Counted from the first letter of the stretch, positions 1 to 7,027 are shown. The stretch: DNA of 7,098 bases from Bordetella parapertussis (GCA_945906975.1 CAMDRY010000162.1:1-7098); one strand, 5' to 3'. Numbers and translations: made by a program. Notes: generated by a model not told the origin, from the sequence alone.

Positions 1-272
1 ATAGGGCGGCAACGAATCACCGCACCCGTCGTGACCGGGAACGGGGTTATGACAAGCACATCTACCGGATCGCCGTCCATCGACAGCGTTTTGGGTACGT
101 AGCCGTAATTGCACGGGTAATGCATCGAGGTCATCATGAAACGATCGACAAACAAGGCGCCCGTCGCCTTGTCCACTTCGTACTTAACCGGGTCGGCATT
201 CATCGGGATTTCAATAATGACGTTGAAATCATCCGGAACAGCCAGGCCGGAGCTGACGCGGTCGAGATTCAT
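1..272 (-). CDS. ppa: Inorganic pyrophosphatase, family I (partial, N-terminal 90 codons)
   Basis: This is a soluble cytoplasmic enzyme that hydrolyses pyrophosphate to two phosphates, pulling biosynthetic reactions such as aminoacyl-tRNA, RNA and DNA synthesis forward. I translated it by hand from the ATG at 272-270; the frame stays open to the left edge, so the C-terminal half lies outside. It lines up with E. coli PPase from the first residues. The metal and substrate ligands expected in this half are present: E21, K30, E32, R44, Y52, Y56 and the signature DGDPVDV at 66-72, giving D66, D68 and D71 (E. coli numbering is one lower). It follows the helicase stop codon after 9 bases. A weak Shine-Dalgarno AGG at 283-281 overlaps that TAG stop and sits 8 bases from the ATG, so co-transcription and translational coupling are likely. 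Nothing in the visible part suggests inactivation. Confidence 0.95.
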   Translation of the reverse strand, partial: MNLDRVSSGLAVPDDFNVIIEIPMNADPVKYEVDKATGALFVDRFMMTSMHYPCNYGYVPKTLSMDGDPVDVLVITPFPVTTGAVIRCRP

Positions 273-281
273 TGGTCGGAC

Positions 282-1772
282 CTACGGGGTCTTGCGAATT
301 CCACCCAACAAGGCGGCCACCTGGCGCACCGGCCTGCTGGAAGAACGCGGCGCATCGGGCTGCTGCGGCTGCGACGACGCCGGCGCCACCTGGGGCTCGT
401 AGGGTTTGCTGAACAAGGGATCCTGCGGCTTGCCGGCCTGACGTGAACTGGCTAGCGGCCGCTCACTGCGCTCGGCATGGGCGGGACGCGCTGCGCGCTC
501 CGGACGCTCAGCGCGCGTGAGGCTGGGGCGTTCGCCACGACCGCGCCCGCCGCCACCGTCCCGAGCTTCACGACCGCGACCGGGTGAATACGAAGGCACC
601 TCGCGCGCATTGGGCTCGAAGCCCGGAACGAGGCTTTGCGGAATCGACTGCTTGATGATTTTTTCGATCGCGCCCAGCCGGTCGTGCTCTTCCGAGCACA
701 CCAGCGAGATCGCCTCGCCGGTCGAGCCGGCACGGCCGGTTCGACCGATACGATGGACATAGTCCTCGGGCACGCTAGGTAGTTCGAAATTCACCACATA
801 GGGCAATTCAACGATATCCAGACCGCGTGCCGCCACATCGGTGGCCACCAGCACGCCAACCTTGCCAGTCTTGAACTCCTCCAGCGCCTGCATGCGCTCG
901 CTTTGCGTCTTGTCGCCGTGGATCGCCGCGGCATGCACACCCTCGTGATTGAGTTGGTAGGCAAGCCGGTTGGTGCCAAGACGCGTGCCGCAAAACACCA
1001 GAACCTGGTTGAGGTTGCGCGATTTTATGAGGTGCACCAGCAACTCGCGCTTTTTCTCGCGCGCGACCGGATGAACGATGTGAGTGATGAGTTCGGTGAC
1101 TGCATTGCGCCTCGCAACCTCGATCAGCACCGGGGCGTTGAGCATCGCATCGGCGAGTTTCTTGATTTCATCCGAGAAAGTCGCCGAAAAAAGCAGGCCC
1201 TGTCGCTGTTTGGGCAAAAGACTGATGATGCGCTTGACGTCTGGAATAAAACCCATGTCGAGCATGCGGTCGGCCTCATCGAGCACCAGCACCTCGACCT
1301 GCGACAGGTTGATGGTGCGCTGTTGCACGTGGTCGAGCAGGCGGCCCGGCGTGGCGACCACGATTTCGACGCCGCTTCTTAGCGCCTGCGTCTGCGGATC
1401 CATATTGACGCCGCCGAAAATCTGCACGCTTTTGATGGGCAGGTACTTGGCGTAAGTTTTGACACTCTCCTCGACCTGCGCCGCAAGCTCGCGCGTGGGG
1501 GCAAGAATCAGCGCGCGCACCGGATGGCGCGCCGGCGAAGCTGATGTGTTGGCGTGGCGGGCAAGCCGCTGCAAAATAGGCAGCGTAAAGCTGGCGGTCT
1601 TGCCTGTGCCGGTCTGGGCGCCGCCCATCATGTCGCGTCCGGACAGAACGATCGGGATGGCCTGTGCCTGGATTGGCGTAGGCTGGGTGTAGCCACTCTC
1701 TTTTACCGCCCTCAGCAATTCGGGCAGCAGGCCTAACTCGTCAAAAGACGTGGCGTGCGGGGTGTCGCTCAT
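282..1772 (-). CDS. rhlE: DEAD-box ATP-dependent RNA helicase, RhlE type
   Basis: This is an ATP-driven RNA remodelling enzyme of the cytoplasm; RhlE relatives act in ribosome maturation and RNA turnover. All core motifs are present in order: F10 and the Q motif GYTQPTPIQ (27-35), Walker A AQTGTGKT (52-59), PTRELA (92-97), GG (120-121), TPGR (141-144), DEAD (165-168), SAT (196-198), motif IV around 257-263, [11 protein letters not shown] (310-320) and HRIGRTGR (340-347). The N-terminus starts immediately before the family's conserved SFDELGL segment, which supports the ATG at 1772. AGGAG at 1780-1776 is only 3 bases from that ATG, a short spacing. Residues after about 390 form a low-complexity tail rich in Arg, Gly, Glu, Pro and Ser, with an RGR/GGGG stretch near 398-413, typical of a disordered RNA-binding extension. 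At 496 residues it is a little longer than E. coli RhlE because of this tail. It is probably the first gene of an operon with ppa. Assignment to RhlE rather than a sister DEAD-box group is by resemblance. Confidence 0.93.
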   Translation of the reverse strand: MSDTPHATSFDELGLLPELLRAVKESGYTQPTPIQAQAIPIVLSGRDMMGGAQTGTGKTASFTLPILQRLARHANTSASPARHPVRALILAPTRELAAQVEESVKTYAKYLPIKSVQIFGGVNMDPQTQALRSGVEIVVATPGRLLDHVQQRTINLSQVEVLVLDEADRMLDMGFIPDVKRIISLLPKQRQGLLFSATFSDEIKKLADAMLNAPVLIEVARRNAVTELITHIVHPVAREKKRELLVHLIKSRNLNQVLVFCGTRLGTNRLAYQLNHEGVHAAAIHGDKTQSERMQALEEFKTGKVGVLVATDVAARGLDIVELPYVVNFELPSVPEDYVHRIGRTGRAGSTGEAISLVCSEEHDRLGAIEKIIKQSIPQSLVPGFEPNAREVPSYSPGRGREARDGGGGRGRGERPSLTRAERPERAARPAHAERSERPLASSRQAGKPQDPLFSKPYEPQVAPASSQPQQPDAPRSSSRPVRQVAALLGGIRKTP

Positions 1773-1818
1773 ACGCTCCTAGGGTAATTCTTCGTTTCAG
1801 CGTGCCCAGAACTCGTGC

Positions 1819-1845
1819 GGGTTACGCGAGTTACGCAAATTACGC
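1819..1845 (-). repeat. Three tandem 9-bp repeats in the rhlE leader
   Basis: On the plus strand the unit is NNNTTACGC: TTACGC occurs at 1822, 1831 and 1840 with an exact 9-bp period, the three variable bases being ggg, gag and aaa. In the rhlE transcript it reads GCGUAANNN three times, between the likely start site and the start codon. The role is unknown. It could be an RNA-binding or regulator site, or part of a short leader reading frame, because 9 is a multiple of 3. Confidence 0.7.
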
Positions 1846-1914
1846 TAGGCTCACGGTGACACGAATGCTTGCGGGTGCCGTTAAGCACAAACCGCGTACA
1901 CGAATAAGTCCGAG

Positions 1915-1923
1915 AGTATAGCA
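1915..1923 (-). promoter_or_regulatory. Candidate extended -10 promoter for rhlE-ppa
   Basis: Read on the minus strand, this is TGC followed by TATACT, an extended -10 element one base off consensus. No convincing -35 lies 16-18 bases upstream, which fits the extended -10 class. Transcription would start near 1908, leaving a leader of about 136 bases before the rhlE ATG. Only the motif match is seen; the start site is inferred. Confidence 0.5.
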
Positions 1924-1996
1924 GACCCACCCTGTGAAGCTCCGCGCCCGCCTTGTACGCCGCCATTTCAGCGATTTCCCCAGTTTGGTGCGCCCC

Positions 1997-2010
1997 GGGG
2001 ATGATTCCCC
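1997..2010 (+). repeat. Inverted repeat in the yheS promoter spacer
   Basis: GGGGA, four bases (TGAT), then TCCCC: a perfect 5-bp inverted repeat directly upstream of TATAAT, where a regulator would touch RNA polymerase. Short enough to be chance in GC-rich DNA; an operator role is speculative. Confidence 0.35.
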
Positions 2011-2013
2011 CCG

Positions 2014-2019
2014 TATAAT
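2014..2019 (+). promoter_or_regulatory. Perfect -10 box (TATAAT) for yheS
   Basis: TATAAT matches the sigma-70 -10 consensus exactly, 29 bases before the TTG start. A start site near 2026 would give a leader of about 23 bases. The -35 side is poor: TTGGTG at 1985-1990 is 23 bases away, too far, and the 16-18 base position is a C-run. The spacer contains the inverted repeat at 1997-2010, so activator dependence is possible. Confidence 0.6.
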
Positions 2020-2040
2020 CCGGCCCTTTTCCGCTCCGGC

Positions 2041-2052
2041 ATGCCGATTTGA
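2041..2052 (+). promoter_or_regulatory. Three-codon mini-ORF (M-P-I-stop) overlapping the yheS start
   Basis: ATG CCG ATT TGA reads in another frame, and its TGA (2050-2052) shares two bases with the TTG start (2049-2051) of yheS. It sits in the predicted leader. Neither start has a visible Shine-Dalgarno. Such an arrangement could allow termination-reinitiation, but a chance ATG is equally possible; the ATG is also part of the palindrome at 2037-2046. Confidence 0.3.
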
Positions 2053-3950
2053 TCACTCTGCGCAAACTCACCCTGCAACGCGGCATCAAAGTGCTGTTGC
2101 GCGATGTCGACCTGATGGTTCACGCCGGCATGCGCATCGGACTTGTCGGCGCCAACGGCTGCGGCAAATCGAGCCTGTTCGCGCTTATGCTGGGCGAGTT
2201 GCATTCGGAGACCGGCGACCTTGACATGCAGGCGGGCCTCACCATAGCCCACGTCGCCCAGGAAGTGCCATCGACCATACAAGCGGCGATCGAATACGTC
2301 ACTGACGGCGACACCGCGCTTCGCGCCATAGAGGCGGCCATCGCCGCCGCCGAAAAAAGCGGCGATGGCGAGCGCTTGGCGCTCGAACATGAACGCTACG
2401 AACACGCCCTGGGCTATGGCGCGGCCGCACGCGCCGCCGCGCTGATGCACGGGCTCGGGTTTTCAGCCAGCCAGCAAACCACACCCGTGGCCGAATTCTC
2501 CGGCGGATGGCGCATGCGCCTTAACCTGGCACGGGCGCTGATGTGCCGCTCCGATGTGCTGCTGCTGGACGAACCAACCAACCACCTCGATCTTGACGCC
2601 GTCATCTGGCTTGAAAACTGGCTGCGCAACTACCGCGGCACCTTGTTTTTGATTTCCCACGACCGAGAATTTCTTGATGCGGCGGTCACCTCGATCATTT
2701 ACGTCGAACTGCAGAAACTCAAGCTCTACACCGGCAACTACTCCGATTTCGAGGTTCAATACGCCTCCCAACTGGCAAACCAGCAGTCGGCCTACCAGAA
2801 ACAGCAACGCGAAATCGCCCACCTGCACTCCTACGTCGAACGCTTCCGCGCCAAAGCAACCAAGGCGCGCCAGGCGCAAAGCCGCATGAAAGCGCTGGCG
2901 CGCATGGAAATCATCGCCCCGGCCCACGTCGACACCCCCTTCACCTTCCGGTTCGCCGACATCAGGGCAAGCCCCAACCCGCTGCTCTCCCTCGAGGACG
3001 CCGTAGCCGGCTACGGCGACAAGACGGTCATACAGAGCACCACACTGTCCATTCCCGAGGGCTCGCGCATCGGCCTGCTTGGCGCCAATGGCGCGGGCAA
3101 ATCGACATTAATCCAGACGCTCGCCGGCATGCTGCCCCCGATCGCCGGAAATCGGCGCGAGGGCAAGAACCTGAAAATCGGCTACTTCGCCCAGCACCAA
3201 CTGGAGGCCCTGCGCAATGACGAGAGTCCGCTGCGCCACCTGATGCGCCTTGAGCCCACCGCGCGCGAACAGGACTTGCGCGATTTTCTCGGCAGCTTTG
3301 ACTTTCGCGGCGACATGGTCAGCGGCACCGTCGAGTATTTTTCAGGCGGTGAGCGCGCGCGCCTGGCGCTGGCCATCATCGTGCGCCAGCAACCCAACCT
3401 GTTGCTCCTCGACGAACCGACCAACCACCTTGACCTGGATATGCGGCACGCGCTGACGCTGGCGCTCTCAGAATACGAGGGCGGCCTGGTTCTGGTTTCC
3501 CATGACCGCCACCTCATCCGCACCACCACTGACACGCTGATGCTGGTCGCCGACGGCCGCGTCCAGCCATTTGATGGCGACCTCGACGATTACCGTGACT
3601 GGCTCACCGAGGCACGCGCCGGCCAGAAAACCGGCACTGGCGACGACGGTGGCACCGTCAACCGCCGCGACCAGCGCCGTAACGAAGCGCAGGCGCGCAA
3701 CGCGTCATTTGCCAGGAAAAAAGGCGTGCTGCGCAAAGTCGAAGCAGCGGAAAAACGTATGGCGCAACTCTCAAACGAAAAAGCGCGACTCGCAGCACTG
3801 CTGGCAAGCGAAGGGTTCTACACAGGAGATGACCGCGAGAAAATCCAGGCGGCCCTATTTGAAGCAGCGCGTGTTGACGGTGCGCTGCAACAGGCAGAAG
3901 GCGAGTGGCTGACGCTGCAGGAAGAACTCGAGACAATGGGCGTGGAATAA
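2049..3950 (+). CDS. yheS: ABC-F family ATPase, YheS type (ribosome-associated)
   Basis: This is a soluble tandem-ABC protein with no membrane domain. ABC-F proteins bind the ribosomal E site and act on stalled or initiating ribosomes; the exact job of YheS is less settled. Domain 1 has Walker A GANGCGKS (34-41), signature SGGWR (151-155), Walker B VLLLDEP with E175, and SHD (203-205). A charged linker with the AKATKARQAQSRMK segment (268-281) is the P-site-tRNA-interaction region. Domain 2 has GANGAGKS (345-352), FSGGER (431-436), LLLLDEP with E456, and SHD (484-486). Residues about 540-630 look like a basic coiled-coil tail. Length, 633, matches E. coli YheS (about 637) and similarity runs end to end. 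The start is TTG at 2049: an in-frame TAA at 2016 lies upstream and no other start codon lies between. No Shine-Dalgarno is visible. Both catalytic glutamates are intact. Target-protection resistance is an alternative role but not suggested by this subfamily. Confidence 0.94.
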   Translation: MITLRKLTLQRGIKVLLRDVDLMVHAGMRIGLVGANGCGKSSLFALMLGELHSETGDLDMQAGLTIAHVAQEVPSTIQAAIEYVTDGDTALRAIEAAIAAAEKSGDGERLALEHERYEHALGYGAAARAAALMHGLGFSASQQTTPVAEFSGGWRMRLNLARALMCRSDVLLLDEPTNHLDLDAVIWLENWLRNYRGTLFLISHDREFLDAAVTSIIYVELQKLKLYTGNYSDFEVQYASQLANQQSAYQKQQREIAHLHSYVERFRAKATKARQAQSRMKALARMEIIAPAHVDTPFTFRFADIRASPNPLLSLEDAVAGYGDKTVIQSTTLSIPEGSRIGLLGANGAGKSTLIQTLAGMLPPIAGNRREGKNLKIGYFAQHQLEALRNDESPLRHLMRLEPTAREQDLRDFLGSFDFRGDMVSGTVEYFSGGERARLALAIIVRQQPNLLLLDEPTNHLDLDMRHALTLALSEYEGGLVLVSHDRHLIRTTTDTLMLVADGRVQPFDGDLDDYRDWLTEARAGQKTGTGDDGGTVNRRDQRRNEAQARNASFARKKGVLRKVEAAEKRMAQLSNEKARLAALLASEGFYTGDDREKIQAALFEAARVDGALQQAEGEWLTLQEELETMGVE

Positions 3951-3980
3951 GCGGCCTCCGGCCACCGACAGCCGGCCCTC

Positions 3981-4000
3981 GCCCGGTCACGCCCGGTCAC
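3981..4000. repeat. Tandem duplication of a decamer
   Basis: The ten bases GCCCGGTCAC occur twice back to back in the spacer downstream of yheS, followed by GCC. It looks like a small replication-slippage duplication in non-coding DNA. No function is evident. Confidence 0.8.
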
Positions 4001-4020
4001 GCCATCGCTGCAAGACACCA

Positions 4021-4053
4021 GCTGGAAAGTCTTACCTGGAGCCGATTTCCAGC
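4021..4053. terminator. Stem-loop in the convergent junction, possible terminator
   Basis: GCTGGAAA (4021-4028) and TTTCCAGC (4046-4053) are perfect inverted repeats around a 17-base loop. It lies between the ends of two convergent genes, where transcripts must stop, but no T-run follows on either strand. It may be an RNA 3'-end protecting structure or the hairpin part of a factor-dependent terminator. Confidence 0.35.
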
Positions 4054-4055
4054 AC

Positions 4056-4079
4056 ATTAGCGCATCGAGCAGCGCTAAT
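4056..4079. terminator. Perfect 8-bp hairpin overlapping the stop of the 4075-4599 gene
   Basis: ATTAGCGC (4056-4063), an 8-base loop, then GCGCTAAT (4072-4079). On the minus strand the hairpin includes the TAG stop of the hypothetical gene. On the plus strand it is followed by TTGAGCAGTTTT, a weak T-stretch. It may help end transcripts from both converging genes; a classic U-tract is missing, so intrinsic termination is uncertain. Confidence 0.4.
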
Positions 4080-4599
4080 TGAGCAGTTTTGGCGCGACAT
4101 CCGCGGTGCTCGCGGCCATTGAACCGGGCAGGACCAAAGGCATATCCCACTCCGCTTTCATCACCGCCTGGTGCAGCAGGCTGGTGATGCCGTGCACCAG
4201 CTTGTAGTCAAGACCCAGATTGAGTCCTTGCCCCTCGCGCGGCAACAGCGTGAGCACGTTCTGCCCCTCGGCCGAGCGCCCGCTGCTCATACGCACCACC
4301 AACCTGGGCTCGGTACCCAGCGGGTAGCTGTCAGCCTCTTCTTTGTAGGGGGTGGCAAAGTCGGCCTGCGCCAACGCCTTCTCGTGCTCCAAGCCCAGCA
4401 GCGCCTTGCGCGCTTCGGGCGCCGCCTGCGTGGCGATTGCCGGTGCGGTCTCCGCCATCTTGATCAGGATTGGCCATAACAGCCTGACGCAGCGGCGCGT
4501 CAACCACAGCCGCAACTCGGCCCCTTCATTGGTGGCGAAACGCGCCAGCAAACGGTCTTGTTCAGCGTTGAACTCGATTTTGACCTGGCGGATATTCAT
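4075..4599 (-). CDS. Conserved-looking hypothetical protein, 174 residues
   Basis: I do not recognise a functional family. The product is a mid-sized soluble protein with no signal peptide or membrane segment. It has an N-terminal part resembling a small beta-strand domain (MNIRQVKIEFNAEQDRLL), then a Trp/Arg-rich helix-like stretch with LWLTRRCVRLLW, an acidic/alanine-rich middle and a C-terminal segment with LDYKLVHGITSLLHQAV. It vaguely recalls small uncharacterised proteins of betaproteobacteria, but I cannot name one. I chose the ATG at 4599; an in-frame TTG two codons upstream (4605) would add MP but overlaps a -10-like TAAAAT. No Shine-Dalgarno is visible. It lies downstream of fusA on the same strand, behind a strong terminator, so it is probably transcribed on its own. 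Its stop codon sits inside a hairpin. Codon choice and GC content look like those of its neighbours, supporting a real gene. Confidence 0.75.
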   Translation of the reverse strand: MNIRQVKIEFNAEQDRLLARFATNEGAELRLWLTRRCVRLLWPILIKMAETAPAIATQAAPEARKALLGLEHEKALAQADFATPYKEEADSYPLGTEPRLVVRMSSGRSAEGQNVLTLLPREGQGLNLGLDYKLVHGITSLLHQAVMKAEWDMPLVLPGSMAASTADVAPKLLN

Positions 4600-4606
4600 G
4601 GGCAAA

Positions 4607-4612
4607 ATTTTA
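4607..4612 (-). promoter_or_regulatory. Candidate -10 box for the 174-residue gene
   Basis: TAAAAT on the minus strand ends 7 bases before the ATG at 4599, so a start site at the usual distance would fall on or next to the A of the ATG, giving a leaderless mRNA. The -35 position (TCTTTG at 17-base spacing) is weak. Inference from motif spacing only. Confidence 0.4.
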
Positions 4613-4653
4613 ACCGTGTTTCAGCCACGCAAAGACGGTGCTGGGGACACACC

Positions 4654-4687
4654 AAATAAAAAAGCGGGCAAGCCCGCTTTTTTATTT
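4654..4687 (-). terminator. Intrinsic terminator of fusA
   Basis: A perfect 16-bp inverted repeat with a 2-base centre: AAATAAAAAAGCGGGC then GCCCGCTTTTTTATTT. On the minus strand the GC stem is followed by six Ts, and it begins 27 bases beyond the fusA stop. The A-run/T-run symmetry makes it potentially bidirectional, so it would also block plus-strand read-through into fusA antisense. Confidence 0.93.
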
Positions 4688-4714
4688 TTCCAGGAAAGCC
4701 CGATGAAAAACGGC

Positions 4715-6844
4715 TTACTTGGCTTCCTTTTCCATGAGCTTGTCCACGAGGCCTGCCGGTACTTCGGCGTAGTGGGCAAATTCCATGGTGAAGGTGCCGC
4801 GACCGCTGGTGGTGGAGCGCAGGAAGTTGATATAGCCGAACATCTCGGCCAACGGGACAAAGCCCTGCACAAACGCTGACGGGCCCTTCTGGCCCTGGTC
4901 GGTGACCTGACCGCGACGACGGTTGATGTCGCCGATGATGTCGCCAAGATACTCCGCTTCGGTCACCACCTCGACGCCCATCACCGGCTCGAGCAGCTTG
5001 GGCTTGCCCATCCTGTGCGCCTCGCGAAAGCAGCTGCGGCCGGCGATTTCAAATGCCAGCGCCGAGGAGTCGACGTCGTGGAATTTGCCATCGAGCAGGC
5101 GCGCCTTGAAGTCGACGACTTCGTAGCCGGCGATCTGGCCCTTCTTGCTCTCGGTGCGGATGGCATGCTCGACCGCGGGGATGTATTCGCGCGGAATACG
5201 GCCGCCGGTGACCTCATCCGAGAAATGCACGCCCTCGCCGGCACCGAGGGGCTCGAACACCATTTTCACCTCGGCGAACTGGCCCGAACCGCCCGATTGC
5301 TTTTTGTGCGTGTAGATATGCTCGACAATCTTGCCGAAGGCTTCGCGAAAGCTGACCTTGGGCTTGCCCATCACCGCCTCGACGCCAAGCTCGGTACGCA
5401 TGCGGTCGATGGTGATCTCAAGGTGCAACTCGCCCATGCCGCGCAACACCGTCTGTCCGGTCTCCTGGTCGACGTTAAGACGCAATGACGGGTCAGCCTT
5501 GACCATTTTGTAGATCGCGGTCGACATCTTGTCGATGTCGGCACGCGTCTTGGGCTCGACCGACACGCTGATAACCGGGTCGGGAAAGCGCATGCGCTCC
5601 AAGAGTACCGGATGGTCCGGGTCGCACAGCGAATCGCCGGTCTCGGTGTCCTTCATCGACACGAAGGCGCAGATGTCACCGGCGCGCGCTTCATCGATAT
5701 CCTTGGTGATGTTGGCCTGCACCTCGACGATGCGACCAATACGCTCTTTTTTGCTGCGCGTGACGTTGTAAAGGTTGTCGCCCTTCTTGATCACACCGGA
5801 ATAAACACGCACAAAGGTGAGCGTGCCGAACTGGTCGTTGATGACCTTGAAGGCCAGGGCGCGCGCCGGGGCCTCGTCCGTGACTTCCTGCACGCCAACC
5901 GATTTGCCGTCCTCGTTCACCAGCGTGATGCCACCATTCTCGCCCGGGTAGGGCATGTAGTCGATCACGCCATCGAGCAGCTGCTGCACGCCCTTGTTCT
6001 TGAACGACGAGCCGCAGAAAATCGGCATCAGCTGGCCGCTGACCACACCCTTGCGGATGCAGGCCTTGAGCACGGCCGGATCGAACTTGTCGTTTTCGAC
6101 AAATTCCATGAAGGCGTCGTCATCGAGCGCCAGTGCCGACTCGAGCATTTCCTTGCGCAGCTCCGGAACGCGGTCGATCCAGTCGTTGTCGGCGGTGGCG
6201 GTAAACTTGAAGCGCTCCTTGAGCTTGTCAAGGGGCACCGTCTCCCACACGCTGTCCTTGTCCTCCGAGGCCCAGACATAACCCACGCCAGCCACCAGGT
6301 CGACCATGCCGACAAATTCGTCGTGACTGCCGATGGGGATCTGGCACAGCAGGATATTGGCGCCAAGGCGCTCCTTGATGCCCTTGACGCAGTGGGCAAA
6401 GTTGGCGCCCATGCGGTCCATTTTATTGATGTAGCACATACGCGGCACGTTGTACTGGTTGGCCAGGCGCCAGTTGGTCTCGGTCTGCGGCTCCACGCCG
6501 GCCACGCCGTCAAACACCACCACGGCGCCATCGAGCACACGCAGCGAACGGTTCACCTCGATGGTGAAATCGACGTGCCCGGGCGTGTCGATGATGTTGA
6601 TCTGGTAGCCCTTCCACTCGGTCGAGACGGCGGCGCTCTGGATGGTGATGCCGCGCTTGCGCTCTTGCTCGAGGTAATCGGTCGTCGTGCTGCTCTTGCC
6701 GTCCTTGGTGTCATGCACGTCGATGATCTGGTGCTTTTTGCCGGTGTAGTAGAGCACGCGCTCGGTAGTCGTCGTCTTGCCCGCGTCAATGTGCGCGATG
6801 ATGCCGATGTTGCGGTAGAGCTTGAGCTCTTTCTGCCTGGCCAT
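4715..6844 (-). CDS. fusA: Translation elongation factor G, divergent type
   Basis: This is the GTPase that translocates tRNA and mRNA through the ribosome and, with RRF, splits ribosomes. All GTPase motifs are present: AHIDAGKT (17-24), RGITI (64-68), DTPGH (86-90), NKMD (140-143) and CGSSFKNKG (277-285). Domains II and III follow (about 295-490, with GMGELHLE at 469-476). Domain IV has HDVDSS at its tip (589-594), and domain V holds the GDINRRRG stretch (638-645). At 709 residues it is about 5 longer than E. coli EF-G; the extra residues lie in switch I, where VHD is followed by [16 protein letters not shown] instead of the usual [19 protein letters not shown] and YTHKKQSGG differ from the usual gammaproteobacterial form. 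The ATG is preceded by AGGG (6856-6853) with 8-base spacing. It has its own terminator, no rpsG within the 254 bases seen upstream and no tuf downstream, so it may be a second EF-G. Whether it is the only EF-G here cannot be told. Confidence 0.96.
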   Translation of the reverse strand: MARQKELKLYRNIGIIAHIDAGKTTTTERVLYYTGKKHQIIDVHDTKDGKSSTTTDYLEQERKRGITIQSAAVSTEWKGYQINIIDTPGHVDFTIEVNRSLRVLDGAVVVFDGVAGVEPQTETNWRLANQYNVPRMCYINKMDRMGANFAHCVKGIKERLGANILLCQIPIGSHDEFVGMVDLVAGVGYVWASEDKDSVWETVPLDKLKERFKFTATADNDWIDRVPELRKEMLESALALDDDAFMEFVENDKFDPAVLKACIRKGVVSGQLMPIFCGSSFKNKGVQQLLDGVIDYMPYPGENGGITLVNEDGKSVGVQEVTDEAPARALAFKVINDQFGTLTFVRVYSGVIKKGDNLYNVTRSKKERIGRIVEVQANITKDIDEARAGDICAFVSMKDTETGDSLCDPDHPVLLERMRFPDPVISVSVEPKTRADIDKMSTAIYKMVKADPSLRLNVDQETGQTVLRGMGELHLEITIDRMRTELGVEAVMGKPKVSFREAFGKIVEHIYTHKKQSGGSGQFAEVKMVFEPLGAGEGVHFSDEVTGGRIPREYIPAVEHAIRTESKKGQIAGYEVVDFKARLLDGKFHDVDSSALAFEIAGRSCFREAHRMGKPKLLEPVMGVEVVTEAEYLGDIIGDINRRRGQVTDQGQKGPSAFVQGFVPLAEMFGYINFLRSTTSGRGTFTMEFAHYAEVPAGLVDKLMEKEAK

Positions 6845-6879
6845 GATTGTTGCCCTAAAAAATAAAAAGTAATTACCCC

Positions 6880-6892
6880 GGCGGCTGCCGCC
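6880..6892 (-). repeat. GC palindrome in the fusA leader
   Basis: GGCGGC and GCCGCC flank a single base, about 36 bases upstream of the fusA ATG. In RNA the loop would open to about 5 bases, giving a small stable hairpin ahead of an A/T-rich stretch that carries the ribosome binding site. No T-run follows directly, so it is not a standard terminator. Confidence 0.5.
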
Positions 6893-7027
6893 TCCGAGTC
6901 CGGTATCGCTATTGCTCTTGCATATTGCTAAGGGGAACTGGAATTTGAGCCGTTATGGTGCGAGGTCTTCCCGGCCCATCTCAACTGGGCACGCGCCGCA
7001 ATTTCCGCCGGCCCGTTTGCCCGATTT

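Larger units (their letters stand above)
1773..2048. other. Divergent intergenic control region between rhlE and yheS
   Basis: These 276 bases separate two divergently transcribed genes. They hold the rhlE extended -10 and leader repeats, and on the other strand the yheS -10 box, a GGGGA-TGAT-TCCCC inverted repeat at 1997-2010 and the palindrome CGGCATGCCG at 2037-2046. The two -10 boxes are about 95 bases apart, so one bound regulator could affect both. I see no convincing gene within it. Confidence 0.7.

Noticed and set aside
903..1382. 159-codon plus-strand frame inside the helicase gene
   Set aside because: Antisense shadow of the conserved helicase core; no Shine-Dalgarno and no family resemblance.
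2041..2043. ATG at 2041 as the true start of yheS
   Set aside because: It is out of frame with the ABC-F protein and meets a stop after three codons.
2463..2927. 154-codon minus-strand frame inside yheS
   Set aside because: Antisense shadow of a well-conserved ABC-F gene.
4352..4879. 175-codon plus-strand frame crossing the fusA terminator
   Set aside because: It runs through the intrinsic terminator hairpin and is antisense to two genes; composition changes abruptly across the junctions.
6680..6709. Frameshift or sequencing error behind the extra EF-G residues
   Set aside because: The frame is intact on both sides, conserved residues resume at once, and the length change is a whole number of codons, so it reads as a genuine in-frame insertion.
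5612..6865. 417-codon plus-strand open frame opposite fusA
   Set aside because: It is antisense to a certain EF-G gene, rich in His, Val, Asp and Leu as expected from mirror reading of GC-biased codons, and has no recognisable domain.
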